Source: CBDFMR01 sp965249765 (GTDB lineage Bacteria > Bacteroidota > Bacteroidia > Chitinophagales > Saprospiraceae). From it: a stretch of 64,000 bases of DNA. The translations under genes were made by a program, and so were the position numbers. Under the pieces are notes generated by a model. It ran no database searches and had not been told where the DNA came from. It worked only from the letters and a program-made list of their open reading frames with translations. Of the stretch, positions 28,655-38,689 are shown piece by piece (the stretch's first letter is position 1; each line of letters starts with the position of its first letter). The stretch lies in the NCBI GenBank assembly GCA_965249765.1, contig CBDFMR010000005.1, positions 2,046,001 through 2,110,000 of the forward strand, read 5' to 3'.

Positions 28655-28662
28655 TACCTTTG
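28655..28662 (+). promoter_or_regulatory. candidate -7 box of the histidine phosphatase gene
   Basis: TACCTTTG is a perfect TAnnTTTG box. It overlaps an ATG-like upstream extension at 28660 and so supports the later start codon at 28684, 22 nt downstream. Confidence 0.55.
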
Positions 28663-28683
28663 CATCTCATAAATAATTATCAG

Positions 28684-29253
28684 ATGCGATTTATATTATT
28701 ATTGGGTGCCTTCATCATATCTTGTAATCCATCAGTCTATGTCTCACATATAGATAATTACAAGGTTGTAAACGTGGATGGTCAAGAGATCGTGTTAGAT
28801 ACCACGACTTATTCCAAGCACATTTTCCTTGTTAGACATGCAGAAAAAGATAGCATACTTAAGGATGATCCAGGACTTACTGCAGCAGGTGAAGCAAGGG
28901 CAAGGGCTCTTATGAAAATATTCAAGAAAATGCGGGTGGATAGGATTTACTCGACAATGTATTCCCGAACGTTGCTTACGGCATCAGATCTGTCCAATGA
29001 TAAGGGTGTTGAAATCCTACCTTATGATCCCCGAGACTTGGAAGGATTCTCACAAACTCTGAAAGAGGAGGACTTCTCGTCAATCCTCGTTGTAGGCCAT
29101 AGTAATACAACACCTACGCTGGCCAATCTACTAATGGGCAATGAAGAATTGGCTAATTTCTCTGAAGATGATTACGATAATTTGCTTTTGGTTAACCTCG
29201 GAGAAAACGATAGCAAATTGATACAGATGAAATTCAAACCAGAAACAGAATAA
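28684..29253 (+). CDS. histidine phosphatase (phosphoglycerate-mutase-like) lipoprotein
   Basis: I start at 28684 (MRFILLLGAFIISCN), which gives a clean lipoprotein signal with Cys14. An earlier in-frame ATG at 28660 lies inside the promoter box. The 189 residues contain the histidine phosphatase signature as RHAEKD (the second Gly of RHG is Ala), the second arginine region YSTMYSRTLLTA, and the second catalytic histidine in VVGHSNTTP. Members of this exported group are phosphatases of unknown substrate. The valS gene follows 33 nt after the stop and may be read from the same transcript. Confidence 0.87.
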   Translation: MRFILLLGAFIISCNPSVYVSHIDNYKVVNVDGQEIVLDTTTYSKHIFLVRHAEKDSILKDDPGLTAAGEARARALMKIFKKMRVDRIYSTMYSRTLLTASDLSNDKGVEILPYDPRDLEGFSQTLKEEDFSSILVVGHSNTTPTLANLLMGNEELANFSEDDYDNLLLVNLGENDSKLIQMKFKPETE

Positions 29254-29286
29254 ATAACCCTAGTCTCAAAGTAAAGAAAGGCATTA

Positions 29287-31917
29287 ATGAATAGTTTACC
29301 TGAAAAATATAGCTCGCAAGAAATAGAAGATAAGTGGTACAAGCATTGGGAGTCTTCTGGCTATTTCAAGTCAGAACCTGACGAAAGAGAAGCGTTTAGC
29401 ATCGTCATTCCCCCACCCAATGTTACAGGTGTCTTGCACATGGGACACATGCTTAATAATACCATTCAGGATGTATTGATCAGAAAATCCCGTCTTGATG
29501 GGAAGAATGCATGCTGGGTTCCAGGTACCGATCATGCATCTATCGCTACTGAAGCAAAAGTAGTAAGGATGCTAAGAGAGCAAGGAGTAAAAAAATCCGA
29601 CCTCACTCGAGAGGAATTCCTCGAATATGCATGGAAATGGAAAGAAGAGTACGGAGGTATTATACTCAAGCAACTCCGCAAGCTTGGAGCCTCATGTGAC
29701 TGGGATAGGACGGCATTTACAATGGATGAGGTAAGATCTAGTGCTGTGATAAAGGTCTTTGTTGATCTCTTCAATAAGGGGAAGTTATATAGAAAGAAAA
29801 GAATGGTCAACTGGGACCCCAAAGCATTGACGGTATTATCTAATGAGGAGGTGATCTTTAATGAAGAAAAAGGTAAGCTGTATCATGTTAGATACAGGAT
29901 CGAAGAAAGCGAAGAGTATGTGACTATAGCCACGACGAGACCAGAGACAATTCTGGGAGATACGGCGGTAGCGGTACATCCTGATGATCCTAGATACGCA
30001 CATCTCAGAGGAAAGAGGGTCATTGTGCCACTCGTAGGGAGGTCGATCCCGGTCATTTGTGATGACTATGTTACTATGGATTTTGGGACAGGAGCATTGA
30101 AGGTCACACCTGCTCATGATGTCAATGACTACGAGATAGGACAAAGACACAAGCTAGAAACAATTGATATTTTTAATGAAGATGCGACCATCAACGAGGC
30201 GGGAAAACTGTACATAGGTAAAAGTAGATTTGTTGTACGAGATGAGATTGTACGGGACTTGAATAAAGCAGGTCACCTGCTCAAAGTAGAAGATTACGAT
30301 CATAGTGTAGGTAGGTCAGAACGTACCAATGCCGTCGTGGAACCAAGACTTTCACTACAATGGTATGTCGATATGAAGTCACTAGCAGAGCCCGCCCTCA
30401 AAGCGGTCATGGACGATGATGTAGAGTTCTTCCCAAAAAATCAAAAGAATGTATACCGTCACTGGATGGAGAATATACAAGACTGGTGTATTTCGAGGCA
30501 GCTGTGGTGGGGTCATAGAATACCGGCATGGCATCTTGGGGATGATATCTATGTAGCAGAGACCGCGGGTGAAGCGCTGGAAAATGCAAGGTCTAAGACA
30601 GGGAATTTGGGATTAACGATAGAGGATTTAAAACAAGATGAAGATGTACTTGATACTTGGTTTTCGTCATGGTTGTGGCCTATATCTGTCTTCGATGGAT
30701 TTAATAATCGTGATGAGCTCGACTACTACTATCCTACATCTGTTCTGGTAACGGGATGGGATATCATATTTCTCTGGGTAGCAAGGATGATCATGGCAGG
30801 ATACGAATGGGAAGGAAAACGACCATTTGATCACGTCTATTTTACCGGAATGGTGAGAGATCAGAAACGGAGAAAGATGAGCAAGTCGCTGGGCAACTCC
30901 CCTGATGCCTTGAAGCTAATTGATGATTTTGGTGCCGATGGCGTGCGCTTTGGAATGATGTCATGTTCTCCCGCAGGCGGAGATTTGCTTTTTGATGAGA
31001 AACTCTGTGACCAGGGGAAGAAGTTTTGCAATAAAATATGGAATGCTCTTAAACTGATCAAAGGCTGGGAAGTGGTCGATAATCCTCAGCCTGATACCAA
31101 TGCCTTGGCTGTAGACTGGATTGAGAGTAAGGTTGCGGAGGCAGTACGTCAAATCGACAAGCAGTATAAAGAATATCGCCTGTCCGAGGCATTAATTAAC
31201 ATCTATGGCCTCATATGGACAGATTTCTGTTCATGGTATCTAGAGATGATCAAGCCGGAGTATGGAGCGCCGATAGACAGTACAACACTTGAGTCTACTA
31301 TGAGCATTTTCTCCAGCCTATGTTCTTTGTTGCATCCGTTCATGCCTTTTATTACGGAGGAAGTTTGGCACCAGTTGGGTGAGAAGAATATAGACTGCAT
31401 GGTTACTCCTCTGAAAGAATTTCCTGTAGCAAACGATGATCTTATCTCTGATATAGATAACCTAAAAACAATCGTATCCAAGATCCGTGATATTCGCAAT
31501 CAGAATGGCATGAAGAAGAAAGACATGCTTGACTTTACGGCAAAGAGATCATCAAGTGTCGAGCGCTTATTTTTGCTTGAAGGCATCACAGGTCTTATCG
31601 AAAAGTTATCATTCGTAAATCCGATAGAGATGGTAGAAGGTAAGACAGAGAATGATTTGTCATTTGTCCAAGGTACCGATGAGTTCTACGTCAACCTGGG
31701 AGGGGAGGTGGATCATGGGGAAGATATTAATAAGGCAAAAGAAGAGCTTACATACCAGCGGGGGTTTTTACAATCCGTAGAGAAGAAGCTGAGTAATGAT
31801 CGGTTTGTCAACAATGCACCTGCAGCTGTGGTGGAGAAGGAGAGACAGAAAATGATTGATGTCAAGGCGAGGATAGAGATGCTGGAGAAGAAGGTGGGGC
31901 CTGATTTGAAAATGTGA
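29287..31917 (+). CDS. valS: valyl-tRNA synthetase
   Basis: The 876-residue class Ia synthetase charging tRNA-Val has HIGH as HMGH (51-54) after PPPNVTGVL. The CP1 editing domain contains TTRPETILGDTAVAV and GTGALKVTPAHD. KMSKSLGNSP is at about 529-538, and an anticodon-binding helical domain follows. The C-terminus is the ValRS coiled coil (about 810-876, rich in Lys/Glu). Length and motifs are complete. It sits downstream of the histidine phosphatase gene. Confidence 0.97.
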   Translation: MNSLPEKYSSQEIEDKWYKHWESSGYFKSEPDEREAFSIVIPPPNVTGVLHMGHMLNNTIQDVLIRKSRLDGKNACWVPGTDHASIATEAKVVRMLREQGVKKSDLTREEFLEYAWKWKEEYGGIILKQLRKLGASCDWDRTAFTMDEVRSSAVIKVFVDLFNKGKLYRKKRMVNWDPKALTVLSNEEVIFNEEKGKLYHVRYRIEESEEYVTIATTRPETILGDTAVAVHPDDPRYAHLRGKRVIVPLVGRSIPVICDDYVTMDFGTGALKVTPAHDVNDYEIGQRHKLETIDIFNEDATINEAGKLYIGKSRFVVRDEIVRDLNKAGHLLKVEDYDHSVGRSERTNAVVEPRLSLQWYVDMKSLAEPALKAVMDDDVEFFPKNQKNVYRHWMENIQDWCISRQLWWGHRIPAWHLGDDIYVAETAGEALENARSKTGNLGLTIEDLKQDEDVLDTWFSSWLWPISVFDGFNNRDELDYYYPTSVLVTGWDIIFLWVARMIMAGYEWEGKRPFDHVYFTGMVRDQKRRKMSKSLGNSPDALKLIDDFGADGVRFGMMSCSPAGGDLLFDEKLCDQGKKFCNKIWNALKLIKGWEVVDNPQPDTNALAVDWIESKVAEAVRQIDKQYKEYRLSEALINIYGLIWTDFCSWYLEMIKPEYGAPIDSTTLESTMSIFSSLCSLLHPFMPFITEEVWHQLGEKNIDCMVTPLKEFPVANDDLISDIDNLKTIVSKIRDIRNQNGMKKKDMLDFTAKRSSSVERLFLLEGITGLIEKLSFVNPIEMVEGKTENDLSFVQGTDEFYVNLGGEVDHGEDINKAKEELTYQRGFLQSVEKKLSNDRFVNNAPAAVVEKERQKMIDVKARIEMLEKKVGPDLKM

Positions 31918-32052
31918 TGATTTGAGAATGGTCTCTGTTTCTTTGATGGTTGAGGTTTGTAACCTCGTTCACGATAAAATATCTTGACATCGCTTGTGCA
32001 CTCAAGCAGACAATTATCTTGCTGACCATGGAGTTTTAGATAGAACTAAGAA

Positions 32053-33354
32053 TTGAATTACGAATATTTCATAGCAAAGAAGGTAGGATTTGGGGAGGAG
32101 CAGACCTTTACCAAGGTGATCATCCGTATTGCAGGAATAGCCATTGCTCTGAGTTTGGCAGTGATGATCATTACAACAGCATTGGTCACTGGGTTTAAGA
32201 AAGAGATCACGGAAAAGATATTTGGTTTCTGGGGACATATTCACGTGACCAATTCCAATATGAACATCAGCAACGAACCCATACCCCTTGATATAGATGG
32301 AGATTATTATAGGGAATTGCAGCGTATCAGCTCGGTAGAGTTTCAGGAAGAGATGAAGATCGGGACGTATGAAATAGAAGGTCGATATACGGATGGCGAA
32401 ACACGAGGAGGAATTAGGCAGGTTCATCCTTACGGCATGGCACCGGGTATCATCAATACCAAGAATGATTTTGAGGGAGTCATGGTCAAGGGTCTTAGTA
32501 ATGAATTTGACTGGAAGACTCTTAAACCTTACATCATCAAGGGAGATACGTTGACGATCAAGGACTCTCTCATTTCTGACGAGATTCTCATTTCCAGAAA
32601 AGTAGCCGAGCGACTGAGGCTTGATGTAGAGGATAAGGTTGTGATGCACTTTATAAGAGACGGGGACCAATTAAAAAGGAGATTCATCATAAAGGGCATA
32701 TATAATACGGGCCTAGCGGAGTATGATAAGAGATTTGTCATAGCCGACCTTAAGCAGGTACAGGAAGTTTATCATTGGACTGTTAATGAGGTAAGCGGCT
32801 TGGAAGTGTTTGTCGAAGATATGAATGACATCGATGTACTGTCAGAGTATATATATTACAATGAGCTACCGCCCAATGTGTTTTCACAGACCATAAAAGA
32901 GAGGTTCCCCAATATATTTGAATGGTTGGCGCTGCAGGATATAAATGAGCTCATCATACTAGCACTGATGATCCTCGTTTGTGTGATAAATATGATTACT
33001 GCCTTACTTATTTTGATATTGGAGAGGACAAAAATGGTAGGAGTATTGAAATCTCTGGGATGTACCAATTGGAGCATAAGAAAAATATTCATCTATCAGG
33101 CAGGCAGGATTATGTTTTATGGAATGCTATGGGGAACGGGGATCGGTGTTCTTATTTGTTTGGCCCAGAAGTATTTTGGTTTTATAAAACTTGATGAAGC
33201 CAATTATTACCTGAGTGTAGCTCCTATTGATCTTAATGTATCGACTGTTATCTTGCTCAACTTACTCACACTTGTCATCGTTATAGTTTTCATGGTATTG
33301 CCATCATACCTTATCACGCGTATTGATCCTATCCGGGCATTAAGATTTGATTGA
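32053..33354 (+). CDS. FtsX/LolE-like ABC transporter permease
   Basis: The 433-residue permease has an N-terminal helix (about 24-46), a large periplasmic MacB-like region (about 50-290) and three C-terminal helices (about 300-322, 352-374, 396-420) with the FtsX signature ERTKMVGVLKSLGCTNWSIRKIF. This fits LolC/E or other FtsX-family permeases that extract lipoproteins or move envelope molecules. No ATPase gene is adjacent. The conserved N-terminus NYEYFIAKKVGF begins with TTG at 32053, and no ATG fits. The next gene overlaps it by 4 nt (ATGA). Confidence 0.9.
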   Translation: MNYEYFIAKKVGFGEEQTFTKVIIRIAGIAIALSLAVMIITTALVTGFKKEITEKIFGFWGHIHVTNSNMNISNEPIPLDIDGDYYRELQRISSVEFQEEMKIGTYEIEGRYTDGETRGGIRQVHPYGMAPGIINTKNDFEGVMVKGLSNEFDWKTLKPYIIKGDTLTIKDSLISDEILISRKVAERLRLDVEDKVVMHFIRDGDQLKRRFIIKGIYNTGLAEYDKRFVIADLKQVQEVYHWTVNEVSGLEVFVEDMNDIDVLSEYIYYNELPPNVFSQTIKERFPNIFEWLALQDINELIILALMILVCVINMITALLILILERTKMVGVLKSLGCTNWSIRKIFIYQAGRIMFYGMLWGTGIGVLICLAQKYFGFIKLDEANYYLSVAPIDLNVSTVILLNLLTLVIVIVFMVLPSYLITRIDPIRALRFD

Positions 33355-34037
33355 TGGTAGTCGGTCATATCATCAGGAGCCTGGGATTTTATCAAAAATC
33401 ATTTATCTCGAGAAATCTACGACTCTGGAGGCATCTGGTGTATTGGTTGTGGCCAAAAGACATTTTTAAAAATACATTGAGGTCAGAAGGATTGATAGAG
33501 TGGGTTGTACACCTTGTATTCTATGTAATAGATTTCTTCGCCATTCCTGAGATCTACGAGTGTATTATGATTGCTTTTAAATGGAATACTCGAGCTCTCT
33601 ATAAAGTTGAGGTAGCAGAGGCGAGGAAAATATTTGGAGACGCTATTAGATATGTATTTGTAAAGGTAGATCAAAAAGCCCATCTGGGTCCACGTCAGGG
33701 AAACTTTGCTTATGTCTCTTTCAACACGATCAATGTGTATGGAAATATGAGTCTCAAGTTGCTGATCCATGAGTTGGTCCATGTATGGCAATATCAGCGA
33801 TTTGGGTCTGTCTATGCATATCATGCGATGAAGGCTCAGAAGTCCACCGAGGGATATGACTATGGGGGCATAGAGAGTTTATTTGCCGACATGACAAAAG
33901 GCAAGAGGTTTTTAGACTTTAATTTTGAACAACAAGGTGATATTCTAGCTGATTATTATGCACGATGTCATTGTGATGAGACTCCGGTCACCATAGATGA
34001 GACTATCTATAAGTACTATGCAGGGCAGCTTGTCTAG
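33351..34037 (+). CDS. HExxH-motif protein, putative membrane-associated zinc protease
   Basis: This 228-residue protein of unknown family has an HELVH zinc-binding signature at 140-144, extended as HELVHVWQ. A later acidic helix (FEQQGDILADYYAR, about 200-213) could supply the third ligand or Glu. The N-terminus has basic and hydrophobic stretches (about 45-75) that may associate with the membrane. The HEhxHxWQ arrangement is seen in DUF4157-like and related predicted metallopeptidases. It is translationally coupled to the FtsX-like permease. Protease activity is inferred only from the motif. Confidence 0.65.
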   Translation: MMVVGHIIRSLGFYQKSFISRNLRLWRHLVYWLWPKDIFKNTLRSEGLIEWVVHLVFYVIDFFAIPEIYECIMIAFKWNTRALYKVEVAEARKIFGDAIRYVFVKVDQKAHLGPRQGNFAYVSFNTINVYGNMSLKLLIHELVHVWQYQRFGSVYAYHAMKAQKSTEGYDYGGIESLFADMTKGKRFLDFNFEQQGDILADYYARCHCDETPVTIDETIYKYYAGQLV

Positions 34038-34072
34038 GCGTAGCAAGACCATGTCGTCCTATGAACAATGAG

Positions 34073-34923
34073 TTTTTACACCTCGCTTTAACCCGAATAC
34101 CAAGCGAAAAGTACAGGTGACTATTTTTACACCTCGCTTCAGCGTGGTGTAAAACCAAAGCAATAACGCGGCTTTAGCCTTTAAAGGTTAAAACCCAAGA
34201 CACGGGTTTTTTCGTTTTCACCGCACTGAAGTACGGTGTAAAACAGTGTTGGACAACCCGGACATCACGAAGTAAATAGGCGATGAGTATTACATCACGC
34301 TTGAGCGGAAACGTCACGCTAGTTTTTTACACCCCGCTTTAGCGTGGTGATAAAACCAAATCAATAAATCGGCTTTAGCCTTTAATACATGTTGAAGCCA
34401 TATTTTTTGACAAACTCAGCGTACTCATCATCCCAAGTCACTTTTTTGTGATGACTTTCCTGGTTTGTAATATACTGCCTTACCCTTTCAACAATGGACT
34501 CACTTACGCTTACTGCAAAGTATTCTTTTTGCCAAACGAGCTTTACAGGTAATAATTTTTGCTGGGTGACCCAAAAAGAAGATTCTCCTTTTAGAAGCTG
34601 GATACATTTCATTATTGTCTGATCATTTTTGAGTCTAAAAAGACAGTGCACATGATTGTTGTGCCCATTGACGGTATCTATATAGATGTCTTTTTTTAGA
34701 CCATTATCCTTGATGTGATGAAATATTTGTTGACGTAATTCTGTGCTAAGAACCGGCTCTCTGTTCTTTGTTGTCCATACAGCGTGAATCCAAATTTTTA
34801 CGTATGACATATGTATCTGTTAACGGATAAAGCCAAAAAGTTACGGGTTTTTCATTACACCGCACTGAAGTACGGTGAAAAAAGTCCCAGACAGTTGAAA
34901 ATCAAACTGAATAAATGATACTT
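34073..34923. repeat. tandem duplication, copy 1 of a Y1-transposase unit with palindromes
   Basis: An 851-bp unit contains one transposase gene and several imperfect palindromes. Examples are CACCGCACTGAAGTACGGTG at 34219-34238 and the hairpin at 34125-34154. A terminator-like stem also occurs (AAAACCC 34190-34196 with GGGTTTT 34204-34210 followed by T). The unit repeats almost unchanged in the next 852 bp. The palindromes resemble REP/BIME elements mobilised by RAYT proteins. Confidence 0.85.
34382..34810 (-). CDS. Y1 HUH transposase, REP-associated / IS200-like (copy 1)
   Basis: The 142-residue single-strand DNA transposase (Y1_Tnp) has the HUH pair His53-Val-His55 in GHNNHVHCLF and the catalytic tyrosine Tyr113 in VRQYITNQESHHKK. 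KGESSFWVTQQ and the terminal WDDEYAEFVKKYG are family landmarks. No TnpB or accessory gene is present. Flanking palindromes and the absence of a larger IS suggest a REP-associated tyrosine transposase. Its protein is identical to the second copy 852 bp away. Confidence 0.9.
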   Translation of the reverse strand: MSYVKIWIHAVWTTKNREPVLSTELRQQIFHHIKDNGLKKDIYIDTVNGHNNHVHCLFRLKNDQTIMKCIQLLKGESSFWVTQQKLLPVKLVWQKEYFAVSVSESIVERVRQYITNQESHHKKVTWDDEYAEFVKKYGFNMY

Positions 34924-35775
34924 TTTTTACACCTCGCTTTAACCCGAATACCAAGCGAAAAGTACAGGTGACTATTTTTACACCTCGCTTCAGCGGGGTG
35001 ACATAACCTAAGCAATAACGCGGCTTTAGCCTTTAAAGGTTAAAACCCAAGACACGGGTTTTTTCGTTTACACCGCACTGAAGTACGGTGTAAAACAGTG
35101 TTGGACAACCCGGACATCACGAAGTAAATAGGCGATGAGTATTACATCACGCTTGAGCGGAAACGTCACGCTAGTTTTTTACACCCCGCTTTAGCGTGGT
35201 GATAAAACCAAATCAATAAATCGGCTTTAGCCTTTAATACATGTTGAAGCCATATTTTTTGACAAACTCAGCGTACTCATCATCCCAAGTCACTTTTTTG
35301 TGATGACTTTCCTGGTTTGTAATATACTGCCTTACCCTTTCAACAATGGACTCACTTACGCTTACTGCAAAGTATTCTTTTTGCCAAACGAGCTTTACAG
35401 GTAATAATTTTTGCTGGGTGACCCAAAAAGAAGATTCTCCTTTTAGAAGCTGGATACATTTCATTATTGTCTGATCATTTTTGAGTCTAAAAAGACAGTG
35501 CACATGATTGTTGTGCCCATTGACGGTATCTATATAGATGTCTTTTTTTAGACCATTATCCTTGATGTGATGAAATATTTGTTGACGTAATTCTGTGCTA
35601 AGAACCGGCTCTCTGTTCTTTGTTGTCCATACAGCGTGAATCCAAATTTTTACGTATGACATATGTATCTGTTAACGGATAAAGCCAAAAAGTTACGGGT
35701 TTTTCATTGCACCGCACTGAAGTACGGTGTAAAAAGTACCAGACAGTTGAAAATCAAACTGAATAAATGATACTT
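34924..35775. repeat. tandem duplication, copy 2 of the Y1-transposase unit
   Basis: This second unit is 852 bp long and nearly identical to the first. Visible differences are a few bases near 34991-35005 (GGGGTGACATAACC against GTGGTGTAAAACC) and in the palindrome after the gene. Near-identity including non-coding bases points to a recent duplication, or to an assembly effect. Confidence 0.85.
35234..35662 (-). CDS. Y1 HUH transposase, REP-associated / IS200-like (copy 2)
   Basis: The protein is identical residue for residue to the gene at 34382-34810, with the same HVH and Tyr113 active-site residues, so both copies are presumably intact. The gene starts just inside a palindrome-bearing end, as does copy 1. 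Confidence 0.9.
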   Translation of the reverse strand: MSYVKIWIHAVWTTKNREPVLSTELRQQIFHHIKDNGLKKDIYIDTVNGHNNHVHCLFRLKNDQTIMKCIQLLKGESSFWVTQQKLLPVKLVWQKEYFAVSVSESIVERVRQYITNQESHHKKVTWDDEYAEFVKKYGFNMY

Positions 35776-35943
35776 TTTTTACACCTCGCTTTAACCCGAA
35801 TACCAAGCGAAAAGTACAGGTGACTATTTTTACACCACGCTTCAGCGGGGTGACATAACCTAAGCAATAACGCGGCTTTAGCCTTTAAAGGTTAAAACCC
35901 AAGACACGGGTTTTTTCGTTTACACCGCACTGAAGTACGGTGA
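35776..35943. repeat. partial third copy of the palindromic unit end
   Basis: The left end of the 852-bp unit recurs (the ACACCTCGCTTTAACCC start, the second palindrome, the AAAACCC...GGGTTTT hairpin at 35894-35914, and the CACCGCAC...GTACGGTG palindrome). It then breaks off. The remaining sequence to 36114 holds only diverged palindrome fragments and the leader of the next gene. Confidence 0.75.
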
Positions 35944-36114
35944 AAAAAGTACCAGACAGTCGAAACTTCAAACTGTACAGCTGATCGTTTTACACCGTAC
36001 TTTTAGCTGGGAAGTCAAGAAAGGGATCGGAGACAACTTTTTACTCCTTGCTTTAGCAGGATGTTCGTTTCCTAAAAAGAAAGCCAAACGCTAACAATTG
36101 CCGATATTTACCCC

Positions 36115-37830
36115 ATGCGAATTGGCGTACTGTTTTGTTGTTTTTATATCACCTTTCACTTTTCGGCTTATGCACAAACCGAAACAGAGGTGCAATTGCG
36201 TATTGCTGACTCTATAGGGGAAAGTTTTCGTTTTGCTGAGAGCGACAGTATTTTGCAGAACATACTTGCTGCCAGGGACAATAGCAGCAATGCAGTAGAG
36301 ATTGAAGCACAATATCTGCAGGCACGTAATCTTGCCTATAGAGATAAGAATAAGGAAACCGTAGCTCAACTGCTACGAGTTGCAGATGAAGCCAAAAGTA
36401 ACCAACTGCATAGGATTCACTTTATGAGCCTGCTACAGTTGGCGCTTATTCATGAAAAAGCCGACGACCTTGCCCTGTGCTTTAAGCATTTAAAGAAGGC
36501 TAACGGAATTGCTAAAAAACATCACTTAAAAGAACTCTACGCCAAGTATTGCATAAGGGCTGCTTCTTATTTTCGGTTTGCCAACCAGCCGGATTCTGCC
36601 GTTTTTTATGCTCGTTTGGTGTTAGACCATGCTTCCATTTACCGGCATGAAACCGATGGTCATCTATTGCTGGGCGTGCTTTTGTCATACACCAATCCAG
36701 AAGAAGCCATTACCCATTATACCACGGCTGGTAAAAGGTTTATGAAACGTGGCAAGTATAATGATGCCGCTTTTATGCAACGTAATATAGCCAAGTTATG
36801 GTTGAAGAATGACGAAACAGCCAAAGCCCGGCATCATATAGATTTGGCTTTTCAAATATTTAGAAGTCAGGATCTTGCTATTGACGCAGATTTGCTGCAA
36901 ATAAATGCCACTGTTTTTGAAGCGGAACAGCAATTAGATTCGACCCTTTACTATCAGCAGCTATCGTATAGCGCCTATAAGCAGGAAGAAGAACTGGCCG
37001 GCAACGTGGCTATTTAGCGCATTGAAGAAAGCTTTGAAAATGAAAAAAAGAATGAACTGCTGGCACGGCAACGAGTAATTAGCAATCAACAACGCTGGCT
37101 CATTTTTTTATTGGGTTGTGTAGCAACACTTCTGGTGCTGGCATGGTACCTGCAAAACCGTTCAGCCAAAAAATTAAAAGCCAAAAACAAAATTATTGGC
37201 GGGCATGCCAATGCGCTAAAAGAGTCTTTGCAGCAAAAAGAGTTGTTGCTTAATGAAGTACACCACAGGGTAAAGAACAACCTGCAAACTATAATTGCCA
37301 TTTTAGGGTTACAGGCCGATGCACCTGAAACGAGATCTTTGAAAGACATTACCAAAGCCAGCCAAGATCGTATATTTTCTATGGCCCTGCGGCACAATGC
37401 TCTTTATGAGAACAATGATATAGAGGCCATTGGCATGCAAGATTACCTTGAAGAACTTACTTATCATCTTAAAAAAAGCAGCGGCAGACTGGAGAGAACC
37501 ATACATACTTCCATTGATACTAAAAGTATTGCTCTTGATTTGGACAGGGCGGTACCGCTTGGATTGATATTGGTCGAATTGGTTAACAATAGTCTTAAAC
37601 ATGCGTTTGCAGACCAAAGGAAAGGAGAGATTGATATTCGTCTTACTATGAATAAAGACAGTGGTTACGAACTGAGGTATAGTGACAACGGCGTTGAATT
37701 TGCCACAAAGCTGAACAAAATAAAGAATGGAATGGGAACAGAAATAATTAAAGGTCTTGTAGCTCAGTTGAAAGGGAAAGTGACCACACAGAATAATAAC
37801 GGAGTAGAAACCAACATTCAATTTCAATAG
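36115..37830 (+). pseudogene. TPR sensor histidine kinase (HisKA_2 type) with an in-frame amber stop
   Basis: One frame runs from the ATG at 36115 to the TAG at 37828, broken by a single TAG at 37015-37017. Before the stop are a signal peptide (ending AYAQ) and a TPR-like helical sensor region (300 residues). After it, in the same frame, come a coiled-coil linker (RIEESFENEKKN), a transmembrane helix (WLIFLLGCVATLLVLAWYL), and the HisKA_2 H-box NEVHHRVKNNLQT. A HATPase domain with ELVNNSLKHAF and SDNGVEF follows. Full length would be about 571 residues. A C-to-T change in a CAG codon would explain the stop. A short second start (TTG at 37111) could still make a soluble kinase piece. Confidence 0.82.
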
Positions 37831-37831
37831 C

Positions 37832-38545
37832 TTGAGTGGAACTCTTAATATTTTATTGGTAGAAGACCAATAATTAAATCTGCGCCATTTGCAGAAAGAA
37901 GTGGAGCGCCTGGGTTACCACGTTGCTGGCACAGCGATGAGTACAGCAGAAGCCGGCACCGTATTGAAGGAACAAAGTATTGGCATGGCCATTTTAGACA
38001 TTCACCTTGGCGGTGGCGAAAAAGATGGTATTTGGCTGGGCCAACAATTGCGCAATCAGAATCAAATTCCGTTTATTTATTGTACCGCATATAGTGGTAA
38101 AAATATGATTAAGCGGGCGGTGGATATCAAACGCTATGCCTACCTAATTAAGCCGTTTAACTCTGCTGAATTAATGGCAGCCATTGAGTTGGCGGCAACT
38201 AGTTTTTATGCATCGGGGCAGCGCTTGTTGAAGGCTAGGAAATTGATGGTAAAAGAGGGTGGAAAGTATATTAAACTCAACTTTGAAGAAATTATTTGGG
38301 TTGAATCCAAGGCCAATTACCTAGCCATAGCTTCTTCGCAAGGGATGTTTAATCACAGAGCTACCGTTAAGGTTTTTCTTGAAATATTACCTGCGGAGCA
38401 CTTTGTGCAATGTCACCGAGCCTTTATTATTAACCGAAGCAAAGTATCACACTACGGCACTAATAAACTAACCATGACCGATGGCTGTAAAGTGCCAGTA
38501 AGCGATACATACCGTGGTAGGGTTATGGAAATACCGGGTAGTTAA
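37832..38545 (+). pseudogene. LytTR response regulator with an in-frame TAA near its N-terminus
   Basis: The frame starts at a TTG at 37832 (SGTLNILLVEDQ), meets TAA at 37871-37873, then continues as LNLRHLQKEVERLGYHVAGTA. This is exactly the expected next part of a receiver domain. The phosphorylatable Asp is in MAILDIHLGG and the receiver Lys in YLIKPFNS. A LytTR DNA-binding domain (GGKYIKLNFEEIIWVESKANY, as two fragments, to the end) follows. Reinitiation at TTG 37889 would give a 218-residue protein lacking the first beta strand and the acidic pair (ED), so it would be poorly phosphorylated. It follows the kinase by 1 nt and shares its decay. Confidence 0.78.
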
Positions 38546-38639
38546 TCATCACTTGATTTCTTTTGTCGTTCTATATCTTTTGTAGCATCAGGACTAAATT
38601 CCCTTGATGGCGTGATCTTTGCATTAATTGATAATGTCG

Positions 38640-38647
38640 TAAGTTTG
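38640..38647 (+). promoter_or_regulatory. candidate -7 box of corA
   Basis: TAAGTTTG matches TAnnTTTG exactly and lies 42 nt before the corA start codon. Confidence 0.5.
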
Positions 38648-38689
38648 CGACGATCTTAAACCTAAAGACTTCGATGGAACCTCCTGCTT

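Noticed and set aside
31918..32052. tRNA or other small RNA gene between valS and the permease gene
   Set aside because: No cloverleaf, hairpin or conserved end was seen in these 135 nt.
34073..35943. CRISPR-like repeated sequence
   Set aside because: The repeats are imperfect palindromes around two transposase genes at irregular distances, with no uniform repeat-spacer pattern and no cas genes.
36115..38545. Stop codons read through as recoding (amber suppression or similar)
   Set aside because: Two different stops (TAG and TAA) occur in neighbouring genes, with no special context, and intact core genes end normally with all three stop codons. Point mutation is simpler.
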